Assembly (NCBI GenBank): GCA_019090295.1
Contig: JAHRWG010000127.1
Location: 1-6,466, forward strand
Origin: Cycloclasticus sp.
Lineage (GTDB): Bacteria > Pseudomonadota > Gammaproteobacteria > Methylococcales > Cycloclasticaceae
Length of the DNA: 6,466 bases
Reading direction: 5' to 3'
How positions within the stretch are numbered: the stretch's first letter is position 1; each line of letters starts with the position of its first letter. The translations under genes were made by a program, and so were the position numbers. Shown here in pieces: positions 1 through 6,466 of the stretch. The notes beneath the pieces are model-generated. The model was not told the origin of the DNA, ran no database searches, and was given only the letters and a program-made list of their open reading frames with translations.

Positions 1-1
1 G

Positions 2-724
2 AATATGGATATTCAGCGTGGAAAAGTGACGGCTATTATGGGGCCTAGTGGGACGGGGAAAACGACCCTATTGAAGGTTATTGGTGGGCAATTGAAACCG
101 CATAAAGGGACGGTAGAGGTTGATGGTCAGGCAATACATCAATTAAGAAATAAAGAGCTTTATCAATTAAGAAAAAAAATGGGAATGTTGTTTCAAAGTG
201 GCGCGTTATTGACAGACATATCTGTTTTTGAAAACGTTGCATTCCCTCTACGCGAACACACGAAGTTGAGTGAGTCGATGATACGTTACTTGGTGTTGAT
301 GAAGCTGCATGCAGTTGGTTTGCGAGGTGCATGTGAGTTGATGCCATCTGAATTGTCAGGTGGAATGGCACGTCGTGTTGCCCTAGCAAGGGCGATTGCG
401 CTAGACCCGATGATGATTATGTATGATGAGCCTTTTACGGGGCAAGATCCTATTTCAATGGGTGTGCTGGTGCAATTGATTCGTTTGCTCAATGATGCAT
501 TAGGGTTAACCAGTATTGTTGTCACGCATGATGTTCGAGAGGCCTGCGAGATAGCCGATTATGTTTATCTTATTTCAGCGGGAAAGGTTGTCGAACATGG
601 AACGCCAAAGCAGCTTGAGGATTCAAGTTCGGAGTGGTCCCAGCAGTTTATGAAGGGCAAAGCGGATGGTCCAGTGCCATTTCATTATGCCGCTAATGAC
701 TACCTTGAAGACCTTATAGGGTGA
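2..724 (+). CDS. mlaF: MlaF, ATPase of the Mla phospholipid transporter (5' partial)
   Basis: This is the ATP-hydrolysing subunit of the inner-membrane MlaFEDB complex, which moves phospholipids between the inner membrane and the periplasm to keep the outer membrane asymmetric. Numbering from the ATG at base 5, the sequence shows a Walker A motif GPSGTGKT (13-20), Q-loop Gln64 in FQSGAL, ABC signature LSGGMARR (117-124), Walker B ending in Asp141-Glu142, and switch His175 in VVTHD. The C-terminal DGPVPFHY stretch (221-228) matches the tail that distinguishes MlaF from other ABC ATPases; in E. coli this extension contacts the neighbouring MlaF. The ATG at base 5 is internal: the frame is open to the window edge, and E. 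coli MlaF has about 28 more residues before this point, covering the first beta strands and the A-loop. The stop lies 22 bases before mlaE. Family assignment is very secure; the true start is outside the window. Confidence 0.97.
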   Translation, partial: NMDIQRGKVTAIMGPSGTGKTTLLKVIGGQLKPHKGTVEVDGQAIHQLRNKELYQLRKKMGMLFQSGALLTDISVFENVAFPLREHTKLSESMIRYLVLMKLHAVGLRGACELMPSELSGGMARRVALARAIALDPMMIMYDEPFTGQDPISMGVLVQLIRLLNDALGLTSIVVTHDVREACEIADYVYLISAGKVVEHGTPKQLEDSSSEWSQQFMKGKADGPVPFHYAANDYLEDLIG

Positions 725-746
725 GAAGGATAATGAGAGAGGCTTT

Positions 747-1529
747 ATGTTAGATTACTTTCAACGGTTAGGTGAGCGCTCATTGAGCATGCTTGAGCGG
801 TTAGGTCGAGGAACTATCTTTTTCCTAAAGGTTTTAATGGCAATACCCAGCGTATTGATTAGGCCGAGACTAGTGATTTCTCAATTGCACTCGGTGGGTG
901 TATTAAGCTTTTCATTGATCGTTATTGCTGGCCTTTTTGTTGGTATGGTACTGGCTCTTCAGGGGTTTTATACGTTATCAGACTTTGGTGCTGAGGGCAT
1001 GTTAGGCGTCATGGTTGCGGCGTCTCTCATTAGAGAACTGGGGCCGGTCGTGGCAGGCTTGTTGTTTGCGGGTCGGGCTGGCTCTGCTTTAACGGCAGAA
1101 ATTGGCCTAATGAAAGCAACAGAGCAATTGTCTGGTATGGAAATGATGGCTGTAGACCCGATGGCTCGAGTGATAGCTCCACGTTTTTTAGCCGGGTTAA
1201 TTTCAATGCCATTGTTAGCCAGTCTATTTACGGCAGTTGGTGTTTTGGGCGGCCACCTTATTGGCGTTGGCTTGCTGGGAATTGATGAGGGTGGGTATTG
1301 GTCACAAATTCAAGCTAAAATTGATTTCCAAGAAGATGTGATAAATGGGCTTATAAAAAGCATTGTTTTTGGCTGGGTTATTACTTGGATAGCCGTGTTC
1401 GAAGGGTATGATGCAATACCGACATCCGACGGTGTAAGTCGAGCCACAACCCGAACAGTTGTTCACTCAGCATTTGCTGTTTTATTGTTGGATTTTATTT
1501 TAACTGCACTGATGTTTGGAGATATTTAG
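747..1529 (+). CDS. mlaE: MlaE, permease of the Mla phospholipid transporter
   Basis: This is the integral inner-membrane permease, which dimerises, binds two MlaF ATPases on the cytoplasmic side and carries the MlaD hexamer on the periplasmic side. The 260 residues equal the length of E. coli MlaE. An N-terminal amphipathic region (about 1-40) is followed by hydrophobic membrane segments at roughly 50-75, 83-110, 147-178, 200-220 and 237-257. The family hallmark is clear: RELGPVVAGLLFAGRAGSA (96-114), then TAEIG (116-120) and the TEQLSGMEMMAVDP stretch (125-138), which in this family forms the coupling helix that contacts the ATPase. The ATG at 747 is preceded by an AGAGG ribosome site at 738-742. 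The stop is one base before the preferred mlaD start, so the two are probably translationally coupled. No odd residues were seen, and the call is secure. Confidence 0.97.
   Translation: MLDYFQRLGERSLSMLERLGRGTIFFLKVLMAIPSVLIRPRLVISQLHSVGVLSFSLIVIAGLFVGMVLALQGFYTLSDFGAEGMLGVMVAASLIRELGPVVAGLLFAGRAGSALTAEIGLMKATEQLSGMEMMAVDPMARVIAPRFLAGLISMPLLASLFTAVGVLGGHLIGVGLLGIDEGGYWSQIQAKIDFQEDVINGLIKSIVFGWVITWIAVFEGYDAIPTSDGVSRATTRTVVHSAFAVLLLDFILTALMFGDI
1518..1521 (+). promoter_or_regulatory. Ribosome binding site that decides the mlaD start
   Basis: GGAG lies nine bases before the ATG at 1531, inside the last codons of mlaE. This supports 1531 as the start of mlaD. The upstream TTG at 1516 overlaps this site and has no comparable signal spaced for it. 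Confidence 0.6.
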
Positions 1530-1530
1530 T

Positions 1531-1995
1531 ATGCACATATCAAGGTCGATGGAAGTATTGGTAGGTTTGTTTGTAGCAATGGGTTTTATGGCCTTATTTT
1601 TCTTATCCATGCAGGTGAGTAATCTTAGTGCGTCGAGTAGCGGCTCTGGCTATAACGTGCAGGCGTATTTTGAAAATGTTGGCAGCCTGAAGGTTCGTGC
1701 ACCTGTTTCAATGGCTGGCGTTAAGGTTGGAAGAGTAACGGCTATTGAATTTGATGCGCAGGAGTTCGAAGCAGTTGTCACAATGACTATTGAGTCTAAA
1801 TACGATCAACTACCGATTGATAGTGACGCTAGTATTTTAACGGCGGGTTTATTAGGTGAGCAGTTTATAGGCCTTGAACCGGGTGGTGAGGAAGAGTTCT
1901 TGAAAGAGGGTAGCCGACTTGAGTTAACGCAATCAGCCTTGGTGCTTGAGAAGTTGATTGGACAGTTTTTGTTTAACGGCCAATCAGGTGATTAA
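1531..1995 (+). CDS. mlaD: MlaD, MCE-domain substrate-binding subunit of the Mla transporter
   Basis: MlaD is anchored in the inner membrane by one N-terminal helix and forms a hexameric periplasmic ring with a central hydrophobic pore that takes or delivers phospholipid. From the ATG at 1531 the protein has 154 residues: a single membrane segment at about 9-28, one MCE domain at about 40-117 with FENVGSLKVRAPVSMAGV (47-64) and KVGRV (65-69), the LLGEQFIGLEPG stretch (107-118), and the C-terminal SALVLEKLIGQFLF (135-148). In MlaD this last helix lines the pore. A TTG at 1516 would add five residues, but the ATG has a well-placed GGAG and matches the E. coli N-terminus better. The protein ends shortly after the pore helix, without the low-complexity tail of the 183-residue E. 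coli protein. The neighbouring gene should be mlaC but is mlaB instead. Confidence 0.95.
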   Translation: MHISRSMEVLVGLFVAMGFMALFFLSMQVSNLSASSSGSGYNVQAYFENVGSLKVRAPVSMAGVKVGRVTAIEFDAQEFEAVVTMTIESKYDQLPIDSDASILTAGLLGEQFIGLEPGGEEEFLKEGSRLELTQSALVLEKLIGQFLFNGQSGD

Positions 1996-2023
1996 TGGTA
2001 ATTTTTGAAATAACGAGTTGATC

Positions 2024-2329
2024 ATGGCTAAAACAGAACTGAAAAGAACAGAATCAGGCGAGATTAAGGTTATTGGTCAGCTAGTGATTGATGAGGTTAT
2101 GCCGTTATTAAAGAGCTCAAGCGCCTACTTTAACGAAGAAGAGGGTGCATTAGTCTTTAATATGACCGAGGTAGCGCAATCGGACAGTGCCGGTGTTGCC
2201 CTTTTAGTGGAATGGATGGCAATGGCAAAGATGTCTGGGCAGGCTATTTCGTTTAAAGCACTGCCTAAGCAAATGCTAGATATCGCGCAAGTCAGTGGGG
2301 TCGATAAATTATTGCCTCTTGATTTTTGA
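2024..2329 (+). CDS. mlaB: MlaB, STAS-domain regulatory subunit of the Mla transporter
   Basis: MlaB is a small cytoplasmic STAS-domain protein that binds MlaF and is needed in E. coli for assembly and activity of the MlaFEDB complex. The 101 residues form one STAS domain from end to end, close to the 97 residues of E. coli MlaB. The core motif SDSAGVALL (53-61) is visible; Ser55 sits where E. coli MlaB has Thr52, a residue important for function, and it is also the position phosphorylated in anti-sigma antagonists of the wider STAS family. Whether it is modified here is unknown. The ATG at 2024 is chosen over the in-frame TTG at 2018; a weak ACGAG at 2013-2017 lies six bases before it. The gene directly follows mlaD after 28 bases, where mlaC normally intervenes. 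Sequence similarity among STAS proteins is low, so the MlaB name rests partly on the operon context. Confidence 0.9.
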   Translation: MAKTELKRTESGEIKVIGQLVIDEVMPLLKSSSAYFNEEEGALVFNMTEVAQSDSAGVALLVEWMAMAKMSGQAISFKALPKQMLDIAQVSGVDKLLPLDF

Positions 2330-2354
2330 TTAAAACAGCAAAGTAAAACTAAGT

Positions 2355-2358
2355 AGGA
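2355..2358 (+). promoter_or_regulatory. Ribosome binding site of murA
   Basis: AGGA lies eight bases before the murA ATG at 2367. It is the clearest ribosome site in the second half of the window. It sits in the widest gap between genes (2330-2366), which otherwise shows no hairpin terminator and no convincing promoter. Confidence 0.6.
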
Positions 2359-2363
2359 ATTGA

Positions 2364-3632
<1,269 letters not shown>

Positions 3633-3637
3633 TCAAT

Positions 3638-4267
3638 ATGTTAACAATTGCAATTTCAAAAGGTAGGATTCTGAAGGACACGTTGCCTTTATTAGCTGAG
3701 GCAGGTATTGAGCCTGCTGAAGATTTATTTAAGACGCGCAAACTGATTGTTCCAAGTGTCTGTGGTGAGGTTAACCTTGTCATTATTAGAGCAACCGATG
3801 TGCCAACATTTGTAGAATATGGGGCGGCAGACGTAGGTATTGCAGGTAAGGATGTATTGGTTGAACACAATAGCGATAACCTATATGAACCGCTGGATTT
3901 AAATATAGCGAAATGCCGTTTAATGACAGCCATAGTAACAGGGCAAGAGTTGCCAAAAGGTAAAATCCGAGTTGCTTCAAAATATGTTTCATTAACGGAA
4001 CAGTACTTTTCAGCACGAGGTCAACAAGTCGAAATTATTAAACTTTATGGCTCGATGGAATTAGCGCCTATTGTCGGCCTAGCAGACTGCATTGTTGATC
4101 TAGTGGATACTGGAAACACTCTCAACGCTAATGGTATGGAGCCGTTATCACTTATTATGGATATCAGTTCAAGGCTAGTGGTTAATAAAGCGTCGATGAA
4201 AATGAAACATAAAAGTATAAAAGCCTTGATCGAAAAGCTTGAAATAGCGGTTGAGAATAGACGTTAA
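3638..4267 (+). CDS. hisG: HisG, ATP phosphoribosyltransferase catalytic subunit (short form)
   Basis: HisG joins ATP and PRPP to give N1-(5-phosphoribosyl)-ATP, the first step of histidine synthesis. The 209 residues cover only the catalytic region. The C-terminal regulatory domain that brings the long form to about 300 residues is absent, and the protein ends in ordinary sequence with a clean TAA, so this is the natural short form and not a truncation. The N-terminal ISKGR (6-10), [12 protein letters not shown] (61-72) and the PRPP-binding loop DLVDTGNTL (154-162) are family signatures. Short HisG proteins work as a hetero-octamer with HisZ, a histidyl-tRNA-synthetase-like protein that also carries feedback inhibition by histidine. 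No hisZ is in this window. The start lies five bases after the murA stop, with only a modest AGG at 3626-3628, so coupling to murA translation is likely. Confidence 0.97.
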   Translation: MLTIAISKGRILKDTLPLLAEAGIEPAEDLFKTRKLIVPSVCGEVNLVIIRATDVPTFVEYGAADVGIAGKDVLVEHNSDNLYEPLDLNIAKCRLMTAIVTGQELPKGKIRVASKYVSLTEQYFSARGQQVEIIKLYGSMELAPIVGLADCIVDLVDTGNTLNANGMEPLSLIMDISSRLVVNKASMKMKHKSIKALIEKLEIAVENRR

Positions 4268-4270
4268 GCA

Positions 4271-5566
4271 ATGGAAATAAAAACCTTAAATGCGTCTGAT
4301 AATGAGTTTGATAAGGCGCTAGAGAAGCTGTTGAGTTGGGATGCGAGCGATGATAAGCATATTGTTCAAACAGTTACCGGTATTATTGATGATATTAGAA
4401 AACAGGGCGATGCCGCCTTGTTTTCCTATACTGAAAAATTTGATAATTGGCCCGTCTCTAAAGAAGCAATCAGCGTTGATAAAGAACATTTAAAGCAGGC
4501 GTGGGATGGGTTGTCCAAGCAGGTTAAAGGTGCCCTGAGTGTGGCTGCTGATAGAATTCGTCAGTATGCCGAGCATCAAATCATTCAGCCATGGAGCTTT
4601 GCTGATCAGTATGGCAATACGCTAGGGCAAAAAATCACCCCGTTAAAAAGAGTGGGTGTTTATGTGCCAGGTGGAAAGGCCGCTTACCCATCATCTGTTT
4701 TGATGAATGTTATCCCAGCAAAAGTAGCAGGGGTTGACGATATTATTATGGTTACCCCAACCCCGAACGGTCAGCTGAACGACATGGTGCTGGCGGCAGC
4801 ATATATTTCAGGCGTTGACCAAGTGTTGCGTGTGGGTGGTGCACAAGCGGTTGCTGCGTTAGCCTATGGAACAGAAACCGTGCCTGCCGTTGATAAGATT
4901 GTAGGGCCTGGTAATATTTATGTGGCGACAGCAAAAAAAATGGTTTTCGGTCAAGTAGGGATTGATATGGTGGCTGGCCCATCTGAAATATTAATTATTT
5001 GTGATGGGAAAACTGACCCTGATTGGATAGCGATGGATCTGTTCTCACAGGCTGAACATGATGAAAATGCTCAGGCAATCCTTGTTTCTTTAGATAAGGC
5101 ATATATTGATGCGGTGAAGCAGAGTATCAAAAAGCTTTTACCTTCCATGGAGAGAGCCGCTATTATTACCCGTTCATTAGAGCAACGAGGTGCCTTTATA
5201 TATGCAAATACCAAAGCGCAAGCCATTGATGTTGCCAACGCGATTGCACCGGAGCATCTAGAGCTCTCAGTTGATGACCCAGAGGAATGGGTGGAAGCGA
5301 TAGAGCATGCTGGGGCAATTTTTATGGGACGATACACCCCAGAAGCTTTGGGTGACTATTGTGCTGGTCCTAATCATGTGTTGCCCACGTCGGGAACCGC
5401 AAGGTTTTCTTCACCACTGGGCGTTTATGACTTCCAAAAACGTTCTAGCATTATTCATTGTACTCAGCAAGGTGGCGCGGAACTGGCCAAGGTCGCATCA
5501 ACACTCGCCACAGGAGAGTCACTAATGGCTCACGCACAGTCGGCGCAATTTCGTCAACTAAAATAG
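4271..5566 (+). CDS. hisD: HisD, histidinol dehydrogenase
   Basis: HisD is a cytoplasmic zinc enzyme that oxidises L-histidinol through histidinal to L-histidine with two NAD+, the last two reactions of the pathway. The 431 residues compare with 434 in E. coli. The zinc ligands can be placed: Gln260 and His263 in SQAEHDENAQ (259-268), Asp362 in LGDYCAGPNHVLPT (360-373) and His421 near the C-terminus. The catalytic pair Glu328-His329 lies in APEHLEL (326-332). RVGVYVPGGKAAYPSS (127-142) and VGPGNIYVATAK (211-222) are further family motifs. The ATG comes three bases after the hisG stop and has no clear ribosome site close by, which points to translational coupling with hisG. A run of eight A bases (4933-4940) lies inside the gene. 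No key residue is missing, and the call is secure. Confidence 0.98.
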   Translation: MEIKTLNASDNEFDKALEKLLSWDASDDKHIVQTVTGIIDDIRKQGDAALFSYTEKFDNWPVSKEAISVDKEHLKQAWDGLSKQVKGALSVAADRIRQYAEHQIIQPWSFADQYGNTLGQKITPLKRVGVYVPGGKAAYPSSVLMNVIPAKVAGVDDIIMVTPTPNGQLNDMVLAAAYISGVDQVLRVGGAQAVAALAYGTETVPAVDKIVGPGNIYVATAKKMVFGQVGIDMVAGPSEILIICDGKTDPDWIAMDLFSQAEHDENAQAILVSLDKAYIDAVKQSIKKLLPSMERAAIITRSLEQRGAFIYANTKAQAIDVANAIAPEHLELSVDDPEEWVEAIEHAGAIFMGRYTPEALGDYCAGPNHVLPTSGTARFSSPLGVYDFQKRSSIIHCTQQGGAELAKVASTLATGESLMAHAQSAQFRQLK

Positions 5567-5587
5567 AAGCCTCAATTAAAAGAGAGT

Positions 5588-6466
5588 ATGCGTAATTTAT
5601 TAACCTTAATTAAGCCTGAAATTAAAGGCATGCAAGCCTATCAAGTACCCGAATCAAAGGGGATGCTAAAGCTTGATGCGATGGAAAACCCCTTTGTTTG
5701 GCCGTCGGCTCTGAAAGATGAATGGCTGACGTTGATGTCCTCTGCCGAACCAAACCGTTATCCTGACCCTAATGCAAGAGAGCTTACGCAAAGTATGCGG
5801 GCATGTTTTGACATTACTGATGATATGGATTTGGTACTTGGAAATGGGTCTGATGAGTTAATTCAACTAATTTTGATGGCCATGCAGCCCGGTGCTTGCA
5901 TTGTTGCCCCGATGCCAAGTTTTGTTATGTATCAGCACATCACAAAAGCGCTGGGGCTAACGTTTATAGGTGTGCCATTAAGCACAGATTTCAGCTTGGA
6001 TATGCCCGCAATGCTAAAAGTAATTAAAGAGCATGATCCAGCCGTTATTTTTTTAGCCTATCCAAATAATCCAACAGCAAATCTGTTCAGTGAACAAGAT
6101 ATCCACGAGGTACTAGAGGCCTCCGATGGTATTGTGGTAGTCGACGAAGCGTACCACCCATTCGCTAAGAAAACATTCCTGCCGCAAGTGGTGGATTATG
6201 CGCAATTGATCGTTATGCGAACGGTCTCTAAATTAGGGCTTGCTGCTTTGCGACTTGGGTTTATAGTCGGGCAAAAGCAGCTAATAGAACAATTTGAAAA
6301 AATTCGTTTGCCTTATAATATCAACAGCTTGACTCAGCTAACGGCTACGTTTGCATTTAAGCATCTGCATGTTTTTGATCAACAGGCAGAGGAAATTTGT
6401 CAGCAGCGAGAATATCTACTCGCTCAGTTATCAGCACTTGATGCGGTCCACGTTCTGTCTCTTATA
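5588..6466 (+). CDS. hisC: HisC, histidinol-phosphate aminotransferase (3' partial)
   Basis: HisC is a PLP-dependent class I/II aminotransferase that converts imidazole acetol phosphate and glutamate to L-histidinol phosphate. The frame is open from the ATG at 5588 to the window edge, giving 293 residues of the roughly 350-365 usual for the family. Seen are KLDAMENPF (28-36), the substrate-side NRYPDP (56-61), the cofactor-phosphate loop GNGSDELI (85-92), YPNNPTAN (158-165), DEAYHPF (186-192) with Asp186, and TVSKLGLAALRLGF (212-225) with the Schiff-base Lys215 and phosphate-binding Arg222. The usual NPTG motif reads NPTA here. The KLDAMENP and DGIVVVDEAY wording resembles betaproteobacterial and related HisC proteins. 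The gene follows hisD by 21 bases; AGAGAG at 5581-5586 is unusually close to the ATG, though GAG-rich sequence just before may serve. The C-terminal small domain lies beyond the window. Confidence 0.95.
   Translation, partial: MRNLLTLIKPEIKGMQAYQVPESKGMLKLDAMENPFVWPSALKDEWLTLMSSAEPNRYPDPNARELTQSMRACFDITDDMDLVLGNGSDELIQLILMAMQPGACIVAPMPSFVMYQHITKALGLTFIGVPLSTDFSLDMPAMLKVIKEHDPAVIFLAYPNNPTANLFSEQDIHEVLEASDGIVVVDEAYHPFAKKTFLPQVVDYAQLIVMRTVSKLGLAALRLGFIVGQKQLIEQFEKIRLPYNINSLTQLTATFAFKHLHVFDQQAEEICQQREYLLAQLSALDAVHVLSLI

Noticed and set aside
1516..1530. TTG start for mlaD at 1516, overlapping the end of mlaE
   Set aside because: The ATG at 1531 has GGAG at nine bases and gives an N-terminus that lines up with E. 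coli MlaD; TTG is a rarer start and no ribosome site is spaced for it.
5307..5525. 72-codon plus-strand open frame inside hisD
   Set aside because: It is an out-of-frame shadow of hisD with no recognisable motif; the hisD frame through here carries the zinc ligands.

Overview
The window holds eight co-directional protein genes on the + strand with almost no intergenic DNA. In order they are mlaF (5'-truncated by the window edge), mlaE, mlaD, mlaB, murA, hisG, hisD and hisC (3'-truncated by the window edge). All eight match well-known families. I see no RNA gene, insertion sequence, CRISPR array, strong terminator or long non-coding stretch. The largest gap between genes is 37 bases, ahead of murA.

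The sequence suggests a Gram-negative proteobacterium, most likely gamma- or possibly betaproteobacterial, with a fairly AT-rich genome. The basis is the Mla outer-membrane lipid-asymmetry transporter, the mla-murA-his gene order known from both classes, and the short form of HisG. I cannot name the genus from sequence reading alone.

Bases 1 to 2329 encode the inner-membrane part of the Mla phospholipid transport system: ATPase MlaF, permease MlaE, the MCE-domain protein MlaD and the STAS-domain protein MlaB. Together these four make the MlaFEDB complex. The usual gene for the periplasmic lipid carrier MlaC, normally between mlaD and mlaB, is absent. Only 28 bases separate the two genes.

Bases 2367 to 3632 encode MurA, the first committed enzyme of peptidoglycan synthesis. 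The small bolA-like gene (ibaG/yrbA) that often lies between mlaB and murA is also absent. Bases 3638 to the end hold hisG, hisD and hisC, which cover the first step, the aminotransferase step and the final two oxidations of histidine synthesis. HisG is the short form, so a HisZ partner should be encoded elsewhere.

The spacing (1, 3, 5, 21, 22, 28 and 37 bases) suggests one long transcript with translational coupling at several junctions. The window looks like ordinary conserved core genome. Its main oddities are the missing mlaC and bolA-like genes and a few local sequence details. I found no convincing sign of an undescribed system.
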